From positions 1 through 64,000 of the forward strand of contig CAVPOY010000029.1 in assembly GCA_963707135.1 (NCBI GenBank): a DNA stretch of 64,000 bases, read 5' to 3'. The notes beneath the pieces are model-generated. The model was not told the origin of the DNA. It ran no database searches and saw only the letters and a list, made by a program, of their open reading frames with translations. The DNA comes from JBGSTR01 sp963707135 (GTDB taxonomy: Bacteria; Pseudomonadota; Gammaproteobacteria; Chromatiales; Chromatiaceae). The number at the start of each line of letters is the position of its first letter. Positions within the stretch are counted from its first letter, which is position 1. Below, piece after piece: positions 1-10,198 of the stretch. The position numbers were made by a program, and so were the translations under genes.

Positions 1-289
1 GGGTGTCCCGGCCTTCTAGAGCTAATGCCGTGCAACGTCTCTCCGATTTGGGAAATTTCGTTAACCAACCTGAGCGGGGCGGGAGACGACGCTCCCCCCG
101 GCCTGGACCGCGGTCAGCGCCGCGGCTAGACTTGCTCGCCAAGCCTTGACACGGAATCTTTTTCCCATCGCCGTGTATAGGAAATTTTTGATGCAGAGCA
201 CGTAGTATTTCGGAACCGAGCCGCCTTATTTTAGGGGGAGGCTTGAGAACAATATCGGAGAGCTTCCCTATGATGAACGAAGGACTATT

Positions 290-1091
290 ATGAGCACCTG
301 CGTCGTTCTCATGTACCACGTGGGTCGACAAGCCTCGCTCGAACCAGGAAGCGAGGCTGTGTTGCGACCCGGTACAGTTCGCCGCACAAATGGAATACCT
401 TGATCGTCAAAACTATTCGGTGGTGCCGCTGGCACAGCTGATTCGTCATTTGCACGATGGAGATTCCTTGCCCGCCCGAGCGGCAGTGATTACGTTTGAC
501 GACGGATCGAGCTGTACCTATGAGCAGGCGATGCCGATCCTCAGTGGGCACGGTTTTCCGGCAACCGTCTTCATGGTTTCAGGCCTTGTGACCGCAGCAA
601 TGAATGGCTGCACGATGGTGGTTTCCCGGGAAAGGCGCATGTTGAGCACCGCTCAACTGCGGGGGCTGAACGAAGAAGGTATTGAAGTGGGGAGTCATAC
701 GGTTACTCATCCCTGGTTGTCGCGGATTCCACTGGAACGGGCGAGTGAGGAGATACGCGAAAGCAAGGAGCGACTCGAAGATTTGTTGGGCCGACCGGTC
801 GATCATTTCGCGTACCCCTTCGGCGATTATTCGCAGGCGGTTCGCCAGATCGTTATCGAGGCCGGCTATTCGGGTGCGTGCTCCACCCGTTGGGGCAAGC
901 GGCATAAGCAGGCAGACCTGTTCGATCTGCGGCGAGTCGAGGTTACAGGACAGGATTCGTTGCTTCAGTTCGCACTGAAACTGCGCCTCGGTACACACAA
1001 CATGCCTCCCGTGCCCGAGGCACGCAATCTCATCCGCCGTAGGCTCGAGGCGATGGGGTTGCTGGCCGAGCGGCGTTCCCAGGGTTATTGA
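290..1091 (+). CDS. Polysaccharide deacetylase (NodB/CE4 family), frameshifted near its 5' end
   Basis: Predicted metal-dependent deacetylase acting on N-acetylated polysaccharide, probably linked to exopolysaccharide. The open frame from 390 carries the NodB motifs in order: ITFDDG (motif 1), SHTVTHP (motif 2) and YPFGDY (motif 3). The natural start is probably ATG 290, reading CVVLMYHVG, the usual family opening. That frame differs by one base from the one giving FAAQMEYLDRQ just before 390, so a one-base shift lies between about 320 and 370 (290-1091 is 802 bases). If the shift is real, the first beta strand is lost; if it is a read error, the gene is intact. A GT4 glycosyltransferase follows on the same strand 27 bases later, which fits a polysaccharide operon. 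Confidence 0.75.
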
Positions 1092-1118
1092 ACGGGCTCG
1101 CGGGATAGCCGTTCTCGA

Positions 1119-2351
1119 TTGGGAACGACGCGGCGGCGAACGCTTCTCTTTCTGGCGGCTGACGAGTTTCCAACTCATCGGCCCGATGTTTCCGTGCTTT
1201 TCGGCAAGGAATTGCCAAGCCGCGGCATCGCCTCCGACGTCGTGGCCCAGCGCTCGCTCGGGCAAGCGGGCCGGGATGACTCCGGCCGCCTGGGCAGGCG
1301 TTTCTCTGTGGCAGAACGGGAAACAGATTACGCGACCAGGCCACCGCCTTTTGGCATGACTTGCGAATACTGTGGAAGGCCGACGCGTGCAACTATGACG
1401 CAATTCAGGTGCGAGACAAGGTGTTTGCGGGGATTCTCGCCCTGATACGTGCACGCCAATGCCGTAGGCCATTCTTCTTCTGGATGTCGTTTCCGATGAG
1501 CGAGGGGTTCATCGACCTGGCGCAACGGCGGGGATTGTCACTTGGACTGGTCAGGTGGGCCTTTCTTTCAATCAAGGGGCACCTTGGCAGGCTGTCTGAT
1601 CTATAAGGTTCTACTTCGCCGATGCGACCACGCCTTTGTTCAGAGCGAGTACATGAAGAACGATCTGGCCAGTCGTGGAATCCCTCGAGATCGCATGACC
1701 GCCGTGCCAATGGGTGTGGATCTGGATCGAGTCGCTGGGACTCAGAGTGACGCCGGTGAGGCCGCGGCGGCGTCGACAGCTGGCCCCACTATCGCCTACC
1801 TGGGCGCGCTCGACCGCGCTCGACGTATCGACTTCTTGTTCGAAGTGTTCGCTGACGTGCGAAAGCAGATTCCTAACGCGAGCCTGCTACTGGTTGGCGA
1901 CACGCTGGAGCAGGCGGACCGTGATTGGCTTAAGTCCAAAGCAACGGAACTTGGCGTGGCCGATGGCGTCGTCTGGACTGGCTGGGTTCCGACGGCGGCG
2001 GCCTGGGCATACCTGCGAGGGGCGGACGTTGCGGTTTCGGTTGTTCCGAGAGGCGACTTATTCGACTGTGCCTCACCGACAAAGATCGTGGAATATCTGG
2101 CCTTCGGCTTGCCCGTCGTCGCCAACGACCAGCCCGACCAACATCAAGTGCTCTCCGAGAGCGGGGCGGGCTTCAGCGTTGCGATGAACGTCGGCGAGTT
2201 TGCGGATGCCGTGTTGAAAATTCTGACCGATTCGCAGTTGGCGCGTCGTATGCGGGAGGCTGGTCCGCCGTACGTTCGCGCCCATCGTAGCTACGCCATG
2301 CTCGGCAAGCAGGTTGCCGACGTCTACGCTTCTCTATGGTCGGATCCTTGA
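1119..2351 (+). pseudogene. GT4-type glycosyltransferase, broken by two frame changes
   Basis: GT-B fold glycosyltransferase expected to transfer a nucleotide-activated sugar during polysaccharide assembly in the cytoplasm. Three frames carry one protein. An N-terminal part from TTG 1119 reads LLFLAADEFPTHRPDVSVL. A middle part around 1361-1590 reads DACNYDAIQVRDKVFAGIL. The C-terminal part from about 1570 has VPMGVDLDRV, IAYLGALDRARRIDFL and the donor-binding E-x7-E region (EYLAFGLPVVA). Frame changes fall near 1345 and 1575. It lies directly downstream of the polysaccharide deacetylase. Either a decayed gene or one hit by indel errors; the family call is firm, the acceptor is unknown. Confidence 0.7.
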
Positions 2352-2781
2352 GTCGGACAAGATTGCTGTATCCCGGGAACCCAGTAAAACCTGTCGGTTA
2401 AGCTGACGCCCGGCGACCCCCTCGCACACGCGCGTGGCCAGTGGCCGCCCCGGAAATCCGGAGCACAGAGTTCCCGGGCGGTCCGATTGGGGAACGTGTC
2501 CTTGCAGTCCTACCGTGGCACTCTGCGCGACAAGCAGCTGCCCACGAGCCCCCTGCCGCAACCTATCCCGCGTTCGGCTGACGGAACCGCCCGTCTTCGA
2601 GTCCGCGGCGGCGCTCCATGTCGGCTATGCTTAACCAGGCGCTGAGCAAGGCCGTCCATGGACACTCGGCGCGATCGATCCGCGTCGCGCGGTCGTGTTG
2701 TCTGGACCGGCATACCCCTCGGACGGGGTTGACGTGCGATCCTCGAGCGGGATCCGTGAGCTTGAAGAGGGAGAATCGACG
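2352..2781. other. Intergenic stretch with no supported gene
   Basis: About 430 bases between the glycosyltransferase and the hydrolase start. Short open frames exist on both strands but none has recognisable motifs or a convincing ribosome binding site. The end (GAAGAGGGAGAATCGACG just before ATG 2782) supplies a good ribosome binding site for the hydrolase. Confidence 0.4.
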
Positions 2782-2912
2782 ATGAGCAAGCTGATTATCG
2801 GAATACATGGTCTGGCGAACAAACCCGAGCGGGCCGTGCTGGAGACGTATTGGCGAGACGGCCATTGCGGAGGGTCTAGAGAAGAACTGCGGCATAAGGG
2901 CGCCTCGGTTTG
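2782..2912 (+). pseudogene. Alpha/beta-hydrolase-like protein, N-terminal fragment (interrupted by an IS)
   Basis: The fragment begins MSKLIIGIHGLANKPERAV, typical of a lipase-like alpha/beta hydrolase with the oxyanion HGL motif near the N-terminus. The start is supported by the purine-rich GGGAGAA upstream. One frame change near 2857 is needed to go from ETYWRD to AIAEGLEKNCG. Coding then stops where the ISAs1-type element begins, and the rest of the gene resumes after 4838. The sequence TTTGC occurs at both junctions (2909-2913 and about 4830-4834) and may be the remains of a target duplication. Confidence 0.65.
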
Positions 2913-3032
2913 CAGGGCGAAGCTGCCCTAACCAAGATTTTCCGTCTCACCACGCAGTTACCCTCGATTCTGGACAATGGCCGGCCAGGCGGGTATAACG
3001 CCCCTCGAACTCCGCTGTCGGAGGCCCGGCGC

Positions 3033-4825
3033 TTGAACCTGCGAGAGATTGTCCTGCAACCCGTTGCTGCGCATGAAGAGGGGCGCTTCCAGGCCCTGAT
3101 GGCGGCCCATCACTACCTCGGGGCGCTGGCGAAGATCGGCCACACCCTGTGGTATGTCGCCACTTGGAACGGGCAGTGGCTGGCCTTGTTGAGCTTCTCG
3201 GCCGCGGCCTGGAAGTGCGCGGCGCGTGACGCCTGGATCGGGTGGGATTTCCGCCACCAATACGACCGCCTGCACCTGGTCGCCAACAACAGCCGGTTTC
3301 TGATCCTGCCCGAGTACCACGTCGCGAACCTCGCCTCGCGGGTGCTGGCCTTGAGCGAACGGCGCCTCGCCAGCGACTGGCCGGAGCGTTTCGGTTACCC
3401 GGTGCTGTTGCTGGAGACCTTTGTCGATCCGCGGCGCTTTCACGGCACCATCTACCGCGCCGCCAACTGGCGCTATGTGGGCGACACCCGCGGCTATCGG
3501 CGCATCCGCACGGGCTACAGCTTTGATCCAAGCGGCGCCAAGCGCGTGTTTGTCCGCCCCCTGCACGCCCGAGCGCAAGCCTGCCTGTCGTCTCCCGTAC
3601 TCGATCCCCAGTATCGTCATGGAGCCCCGAACATCATGTTGAGCGCCGAACAGATGGTAGCCCTGCCTGACGTCTTTGCCGACATGACCGACCCGCGCCG
3701 CGGCCAGGGACGGCTCCACCCCCTGCCCGCCGTACTGGCCATCGCCGCGGGCGCCACCCTGTGCGGGATGCGTGGCTACAAGGCCATCAGCCTGTGGGCC
3801 GAAGACCTCGGCCAGAAGGCGCGGGCACGCTTTCGCTGTTGCTACCGCAGCCGCCGCTATTTGGTCCCCAGTCGCACCGTCATCCGCGAGGTGCTTACCC
3901 GCGTTGACCCGCAGGAGTTGGACCAAGCCCTGCAACGCTGGAACCTCCAGCGTGCCGCCGCCGACGAGGGGTTGGCCATCGACGGCAAGACGATGTGCAA
4001 TGCCATCGACGCTGACGGCCGCCAGGCCCACATCCTCGGCGTCGTCGGCCACCAGAGCCAGACCTGCCACACCCAAAAAAAGTCGGCGCCCTGCCCGTAG
4101 ACGGCGGCGACGAGGTCAAGCAGACCAACGAGATCGGGATGGTCATCCCGCTGTTGGAACCTCTCGAGATCGCCGGCAAGACCATCACCGCCGACGCGCT
4201 GCTGACCCAACGCAAGCTCGCCCAATACCTCCTCGCGCGCAACGCCGACTACGTCTTCACCGTCAAAGGCAATCAGCCGACCTTGCACGACGACATCCGC
4301 CTGATCTTCGAGGGCCGCACAACACCCGACTTCACCGAGCCGCTCACCCTGGCCCATGGCCGCATCGAGCAGCGCTCCATCTGGACCAGCACCGCGCTGA
4401 ACGACTACCTCGACTTTCCCGGCGTTGGCCAGGTCTTCGTCATCGAGCGCCCTACCATCGAGAAGACCACCGGCGAGACCAAGAGCGAAACCGTCTACGG
4501 CGTCACCAGCCATACCCCGGCAACCGCCAGCGCCGCCGCCATACTGGCCTTCAACCGCGGCCATTGGACCGTCGAAAATGGCTGCCACTACATCCTCGAC
4601 TGGAATTGGGACGAGGATCGCTGCACCATCCGCACCGGACACGGTCCCGAGAACATCACCGCGCTACGCCGCTTCGCCATCGGTGCCATCAAGGCCAAGT
4701 CCCGCGATACCGTCGCGGCGACGATTCAGCGCCTGGCGCGCAACGTCCGCCTGGTCTTCGACTACCTGCGTATGACCGACAACTCCCGCTACCGCTCGCC
4801 GTCTCTCCAAGCGCAGGCGGGCTAG
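3033..4825 (+). CDS. ISAs1-family transposase fused to an N-terminal DUF4338/DruA-like domain; -1 frame change at A_AAA_AAG
   Basis: DDE transposase of about 597 residues if both frames are joined. The first 190 residues match DUF4338, the domain of Druantia DruA (GRFQALMAAHHYLG, GWDFRHQYDRLHLVANNSRF, ETFVDPRRFHGTIYRAANW). Then comes an ISAs1-type domain: a leader with FADMTDPRRGQGRLHPL, first Asp in AIDGKTM, second Asp in TADALLTQ, and the Glu region NRGHWTVENGCHYILDW with NWDEDR. The first catalytic Asp is in the 5' frame; the second Asp and the Glu are in the 3' frame, so activity needs the -1 shift at 4076-4082. I chose TTG 3033 because GGAGG at 3020-3024 is well spaced; open frame extends to 2910. 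Given the IS context, this is a transposase and not evidence of Druantia defence. Confidence 0.8.
4076..4082 (+). promoter_or_regulatory. Candidate programmed -1 ribosomal frameshift site (A AAA AAG)
   Basis: In the upstream frame the codons are CAA AAA AAG, giving the X XXY YYZ heptamer A AAA AAG, the same slippery heptamer as in dnaX. The downstream transposase frame lies exactly -1, and the upstream frame stops at 4098-4100. A possible hairpin follows immediately (GTCGGCGCC pairing with GGCGGCGAC with one G-G mismatch and a 12-base loop), closer than the usual spacer. A simple one-base loss or gain in the seven-A run is the competing explanation. Confidence 0.5.
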
Positions 4826-4837
4826 AACGGATTTGCC

Positions 4838-5630
4838 GTGGATGGGCTGACCTGCTCTATAAGAGCCCGATGCACCAGGACGAGAATTTCCACTTCGACA
4901 AGCTGTACAACGACGAGCCCTATATTGCGGCCGACCCCGGTGCCCTGAAGGAACGCAAGGACAACTGGCTCGACGACACCGTCGCTTGGCAGGGGGCTGG
5001 TCGGTTCCGGCGTGGATCAGCTGAAGGAGCACTTTGGAATGGATGCGCTGGCGGATTGGGTGCTCGGCAGGGTGCTGAAAGACCTCGATTTCTACTACGA
5101 CCAGGGAGCGCAAGATACTCAACCGGAAGAATCAGAAGGAGTTGGCGTTAAGGTGCTGCGGGACGAGCTGAAAACGGTGTTGCTGGAGGAAAAGGACAAG
5201 CAGTTGATGGTGATCTCCCACTCGATGGGGACCATCATCGGCTACGACGTGCTGCGGGACCTCGGCATGCCGGGCACGGAAAGCGGGGTCACGGTGGATG
5301 AATTCGTCACCATAGGCTCGCCCGCTCGGTCTTCCCCATGTGCTGCACAAGATCAGGGAAGAACGCACCTATGATCCAAGGATACGGACACCTTCGATCG
5401 TTACCGGTCGTTGGGTCAACTACGCGGACCGAAAGGACCCGGTTTGCGCCGATGTCCACCTCGATGACGAATTCTCGGCCAATGGGCGGGGCGTCCAGGT
5501 GAAGGACGACATCGTGCTAAACGACTACCATCGGCCCGGTGACCCCAAGAAACGCAATCACCACAAGTCCTACGGCTACCTGCGTACTCCCGAGCTTTCC
5601 AAACAGGTCATGGCGTTTCTCGGCCTGTAA
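4838..5630 (+). pseudogene. Alpha/beta-hydrolase-like protein, C-terminal part after the IS
   Basis: Continuation of the hydrolase begun at 2782. It reads WADLLYKSPMHQDE and FHFDKLYNDEPY, then, after a frame change near 5000, QLKEHFGMDALADWVLGRVL and the nucleophile elbow ISHSMGT (catalytic Ser). A further frame change near 5320-5340 leads to HKIREERTYDP, GRWVNYADRKDPVCADVHL and the end PELSKQVMAFLGL. With the N-terminal part this makes a protein of roughly 300 residues. The IS insertion and at least three frame changes make it a pseudogene as read. Substrate unknown. Confidence 0.65.
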
Positions 5631-5718
5631 AGGCCCGACGCGGACTCGCAAGCTACCGGCGCCGCCGCCAGCACTGGGCTCGATGGGAGGCGGGCCGTTG
5701 ATCCGGCCCGCCGTGGGC

Positions 5719-6953
5719 TCACGCCGCCCCGCCACCGGCAATGGCCTCCAGCGCTGCCGTTACCCACTGGAACCCCACCCGTTCCTGCTCGAGCCGCAGG
5801 CCACGGCGGATGCGGTTGTCCCGCAGGTCGTCGAACAGCGCCCGTTCTTCGCCGGTGAGCCGCGGCAGGTCGTGCAGGACCTGGTCGGCCTCTTTGCCCC
5901 ACTGCGCCTCGTGCGCGAGCAGCGTCGTCGCGGTCCATCAGGAACGACGCGACGTGCGCGAACCGGCTGCGCAGCTGGTCGAGGATGGCGAATCCGTGGG
6001 TGTCGATGTCGCCCCAGTAGTGGATCCGGCAGCGGCGAGCCAGTCGGCGCGCGCCAGCGCATCCCAGCCATAGCCGGCGCCGAAGATCACGAGCGCGTCG
6101 GCGACCGGAGGAAAGGCGAGGAAGTTGGTCTCGTTCTCGGTGATGAAAGACGATCGCCGCGAAGCGCAGCGCACGTCGCAGCGATCGCGCGAATGCGCTC
6201 GGACCATCCAGATGCGCGCAGCGATCGGGGCACGCGCCGGTGCCCGGAGCAAGCGGCCATGATCCGCTCGTCGAGCACGCGGAAGCGGATGCGGATCGGC
6301 TTGTCGAGAAAGCCGTAGCGCGCGGCAAACTGGCCGGCGCCGCGTGCTCCGGCGGCGATGGCACTCCGGGGGCAGCGCCAGGTCGAGCAGTTCGGCCAGC
6401 ACCCCGCGATGCGCCTCGATGAGCTTGGTGTGGACACCGGGCACGTCCACCTGCCGCAGGTAGATGCCGGGACGGGGTGGCGGTGCCAGCCAGGTCCACG
6501 ACCGCCAGCAGCCGCGGCCACTGCTCCGCCAGCTCGACCGCCTGCAGCGGCCGCCGGGCGAGCCAGTCGCAGCAACGCAGGCAGCTTCGCGCGCGTCAGC
6601 GCCGCAGCTGCCCGAAACGCGGTTGGCATCTCGGCGCTTGCCTGTCAGCGCCAGGCGCATCGTCGAGAGCGTCGATCCACAGCGACTGCGGCACACGCTG
6701 CGGGCCGAGGACGCGGTGATTGACCTCGCGCCACTCGATGCGGATCCGCGGAATCGCAACGAGCTCGGCCATCCACGATCGAACCGCCTCGAATCGCCCG
6801 GTCAGCTCGGCCGAGCCGGGCCCTTCAGCGCGAGCCGCAGCGGGAACGCCGTCGCGCCGGTGACCAGCGGCCGCAGCAGCTCGCCGCGCTCCCACGCCGT
6901 TCGCAGCTGCGCCTTCAGGTCGGCCGCCGTGGTCCAACCGGCGGCGCGCTCAT
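5719..6953 (-). pseudogene. jetD: Wadjet defence protein JetD (DUF3322/DUF2220, topoisomerase VI-like Toprim), heavily frameshifted
   Basis: JetD is the nuclease of Wadjet, which cleaves closed circular plasmid DNA handed over by the JetABC loop-extruding complex. Reading across frames gives one protein of about 410 residues. The N-terminal DUF3322 part includes AADLKAQLRTAWERGELLRP, RIEWREVNHRVLG and QSLWIDALDDAL. The middle has DVPGVHTKLIEAHRGVL and RFRVLDERI. The C-terminal Toprim-like part has ITENETNFLAFP, VIFGAGYGWDAL and HYWGDIDTHGFAILDQL. The putative ATG (6953) overlaps the jetC stop as ATGA, the normal tight coupling. At least six frame changes separate these blocks, but no in-frame nonsense codon is obvious within them. 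This may be a recent pseudogene or a badly read stretch. Confidence 0.72.
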
Positions 6954-9759
6954 GCGCGCAGCTCGGCCTTGCGCGCCCGGTACTCCTCGATCGTCAGGTT
7001 GCGCAGCTGCGAGTCGCGGCCGCCCTCGTTGTGCACGAAGCCGACGCACGAGACGTAGGGCTCGATGATGTGGATCTTCTGCAGCGGGGTGACGATCAGC
7101 AACTGCAGATTGAGCTGCTGGAAGAGCCGCAGCCCGTACTGGGCGGATTCGTCGGAGCCCCGGCCGAAGGCCTCGTCGATCACCACGAAACGGAACGAGC
7201 GGGAGCGCACCGCCCCCACTCGAGCCCGAACTGGTAGGCCAGGCTGGCGCCAGGATGGTGTAGGCGAGCTTCTCCTTCTGCCCGCCGGACTTGCCGCCGG
7301 AGTCGGAATAGTGCTCGTGTTCGCTGTCGTCCTCGCGCCAGCGCTCGCTGGCGGCGAAGACGAACCAGTTGCGCACGTCGGTGACCTTGGCGTCCAGCGC
7401 CGGTCACTGCTCCGTCAGGCCTTCGCGGCCCGGAAACGGTCGATGATGGCCTTGACCTGCAGGAACTTGGCCTCGGAGTACTGCGCGTCGTCCGACCCGG
7501 TCAGCGCGCCTTCGGTGCAGGCCGCAGCTCGGCCTGGAAGTCGCGGATCTCGGCGTCGGGACTCGCCTGCGACTCCAGCACGATGTAGCGACCCGGGTTG
7601 TAGTCGATCTGCGTGAGCGACTCGTTGATGCGCGCGATGCGCTCCTTGATGGTCTCGCGCTCTCGGGCCAGCTGCGCGTTGAAGTTGGCGATCTCGTTGA
7701 TGGTGTTCTGCGTTCAGCAGTTCCTTGAAGCGCGCCACGAAACGCGGCAGGTCGTCGCGGTTGAGCTGCTCGAGCAGGTTCCGGTATTCGGAGGCGGCCT
7801 CGAGGCTGGCGTCGATCTCGGCGGTTTCGAGCTTGTAGGCTTCCTTGAACGCGGACATCGCCTTGATGATCTTCTCGGCAGCCGCGCCAGCGTCTTGGCC
7901 TCGGCGTCCATGCGGGTCTGCAGGGCATCGCGCAGGTCGCGTTCGCGGTTGTCGCAGGACTCGACCGTCAGCTGGTGTTCACCAGCGATCTCCGCGCGCA
8001 GCGCATCGAGCCGCGATCGGATCCGCGTCCATGGCAGCTCGGCGACCAGGGCCGCGGTCTGCGCCCGCAGGGCCTCGGCCGCCTCGCGCTTCGCCTCGAA
8101 CGCCTCCCGAGCTCCTGGTCGAGCGCCGAATCGCGGTCTCGCTGCGACTGTAGCGCTGGCCTCGCGCGCCGTCCAAGCTGCTCGTTCAACTCGCGAAGCG
8201 CGTCGCTCGCCGCTTCCAGCTGCGCCTTCTCGTCCTGCAGGCGGGCGATCGACGGTCGCGCAGTCCGGCCAGTCGAGTTCGCGGAAGTCGGCGAATTCAT
8301 CGAGCGTCGCCAGGTTTCGAGCTGCCGCCGTAGGGCCGCGTGCCGTTCCTGCGCCTGGCCGATTCGGCGCCGATCTCGCCCAGGCGGGTCTCGAGCGCGC
8401 GCTGCCTGCGCTGCGAGCGCGGCGATCTTGGCGGGATTAGCTCCAGCCCAGCACGTAGCGACCGCGGTCGTCGAGCCGGTGGCGGTCGTCCTTCTCGTGG
8501 CGCTCGCCCGGCGCCTTGACCTGCCCGCGCGGGTCATCGCGCGGGTCTCGCGGCGGAACTGCTCCTCGGTTGCGCAGCAGGCATAGTCGAAGCGGTGGGA
8601 GAGTTCGCGCTCCAGCCAGTCGTAGAAGGCGCGAATCGGGCTTCACCGCCAGCTTTCGTCACCAGCGAATCACGGTGCAGGTCGGGTGGTTCGCCGCGCC
8701 GGATCTGGCGCGCCCGGAAATAGACCAGACGACCGGCGAGGTGGGTTCGGTCCACCCAGGCCGCGACCTCGGTGTAGTGCGCCTCCGGACCAGCAGCGAC
8801 AGGCCGAAATTGCGCAGCACCCGCTCGATGGCGCCCTCCCAGTCGTGCGTCGTCCTCGCGCACCTGGATCAGCTCGCCGGCGAACGGCATCGCGTCGTCG
8901 GGCAGCCCGACCGCGGCGCACAGGGTGGCGCGCATCGGCGACCTGCTCCGTGGGGACGTTGCTCCGGCGCGCCTTGAGGCTCGTCGATCTCGGCGGTGAG
9001 CGCGTCGTGCTCGCGTTTGCCCTCGCGCAGGCTGACACCCCCATTCGGTGACGCCGGTTCTGCAGATCGTTCTCCTGCCGGCGAGCGCTTCGCGGCGTTG
9101 CGCGAGTCCACTGCGCGACTGCAGCCGAACGCGGCCTCGTCGCCCGCCGGGGTGGCTCGTCGACGGCCGCCAGCAGGTCCGCAAGTCGTCGCTGCGCTTT
9201 TGCCTCGCGCGGTCGCGCTCGCGTTCCTGGTCCCGGATCTGGCTGGCGAGCTGCTCCAGCCGGTCGCCGCCCTGCTCGGCTCACCGCGCGCTTCAGGCGC
9301 TCGACCTCCGCGCGTTCGTGGTCGCGCTGCTCGGCGCGGCCGCGCGCTCTGACGCGGAGAGCCGCGCCTGGTCGTCGGCCAGCAGCTGCAGGCGCCGGTC
9401 CAGCAGCCCGAGCTTCAGCTCCGGCGAAGTGAGGACTTGAGGGCCTCGCGGCAGGCGCGCAGCGCCTTCGAGCTCCGGCGGTCTGCGCGCGGTGTCGTGC
9501 GCAGTCGGCGACCAGCGGGGTCAGCAGCTGCGACCTGGCGCTCGGCCTTGAGCACGGCTTCGTGCGCGCGGTTCAGATCGTCGAAGTGCGTGATCAGCGC
9601 GGCGATGCGCGGCGCCACGTCGAAGGGCTCCAGCATGTGGCTGCGCACGAAATCGGTGAGGTTGCCAACCGATTTCATCGACACCGTCTGGTGAAAGAGC
9701 TCCAGCGCCTGCTCGTTCTCGATTCCGAAGCGTCGGCGGAACCAGGCTCCGTACTTTGG
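6950..9759 (-). pseudogene. jetC: Wadjet SMC/MukB-like ATPase JetC, 5'-truncated by a transposon and heavily frameshifted
   Basis: JetC is the SMC-like ATPase of the Wadjet JetABC complex. The C-terminal ATPase half is clear: ABC signature SGGKSGGQKEKLAYTILA (about 7300), Walker B FRFVVIDEAFGRGSDES (about 7180) and QLLIVTPLQKIHIIEPYV. Upstream are long coiled-coil stretches (RLEQLASQIRDQERERDR, ALTAEI-type heptads) and a hinge-like middle (AAWVDRTHLAGRLVYFRARQ, FYDWLERELSHRFDYAC). The most 5' part reads WFRRRFGIENEQALELFHQ and VGNLTDFVRSHMLEPFDVAP. Coding ends at 9759, where transposon sequence starting TGTTAGCG begins, so the Walker A end is missing, as are jetA and jetB. About a dozen or more frame changes are needed over 2.8 kb. 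Not functional as read. Confidence 0.72.
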
Positions 9760-9985
9760 TGTTAGCGCTCAGATTAATTCACCGCTGAGTTCTCACGCTG
9801 TTTCGCGTCCGATCCGGTGGCGATTCCCGATTTGAGGGGTCCGGTGGGAGAGTCTTGGAAGACGCAGTAAAGCGGGACGCGAGTTGGGGTGTCGGGTTTG
9901 GGAGAGAGCCGGGGAAGCTGGCAGGAGGTCGGCGTCGAGGCCACCACTGCGGCGGGCACGGCCCACCGCGGCGGCAGTTGGCCGG

Positions 9986-10198
9986 TCAGAAAGGCAGTTC
10001 GTCGTCGGGTCCGAACAGATCGAGCTGGGGATCGGTATCGGTGTTGAGCATCGGGTCGACCAAGGGCAGCAGCTCGGCCTCGTAGCGCTGCCAGACCGCT
10101 GCGCTTAGGTCATGGAGCAGGGCAAACACCGCCAGCGCCTGCTCGGGCGTCCAGTGCTCGGGGACAGGCAGGTGGAAGCGTTCGGGGAGCTGGATCAT
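9986..10198 (-). CDS. Small transposon-encoded protein
   Basis: Seventy residues, acidic, with an amphipathic helical middle (EQALAVFALLHDLSAAVWQRYE) and a charged C-terminus ending FGPDDELPF. Its ATG overlaps the stop of the upstream AAA+ ATPase by four bases, so it belongs to the transposon operon and is translated in coupling. No catalytic motif can be seen. I do not recognise a named family; small proteins in this position are usual in this transposon type as far as I recall. About 225 non-coding bases between its stop and the element end probably hold transposase binding sites. Confidence 0.7.
   Translation of the reverse strand: MIQLPERFHLPVPEHWTPEQALAVFALLHDLSAAVWQRYEAELLPLVDPMLNTDTDPQLDLFGPDDELPF

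Larger units (their letters stand above)
2913..4838 (+). mobile_element. ISAs1-family insertion element with a DUF4338 (DruA-like) transposase, inserted in a hydrolase gene
   Basis: The element splits an alpha/beta-hydrolase gene: hydrolase coding stops at about 2912 and resumes with WADLLYK just after 4838. It contains one long transposase gene in two overlapping frames. Clear terminal inverted repeats could not be matched by eye, so the ends are set from where the host gene stops and resumes and are accurate only to about 10 bases. A shared TTTGC at the two junctions is the only candidate for target duplication. Confidence 0.7.

Noticed and set aside
145..175. Sigma-70 promoter with TTGACA before the deacetylase
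   Set aside because: TTGACA is present but the nearest TATA-like hexamers are 22-24 bases away, too far for a standard spacer.
3033..3600. Druantia defence system from the DruA-like domain
   Set aside because: The domain is fused to an ISAs1 transposase and no druB-E genes are nearby.
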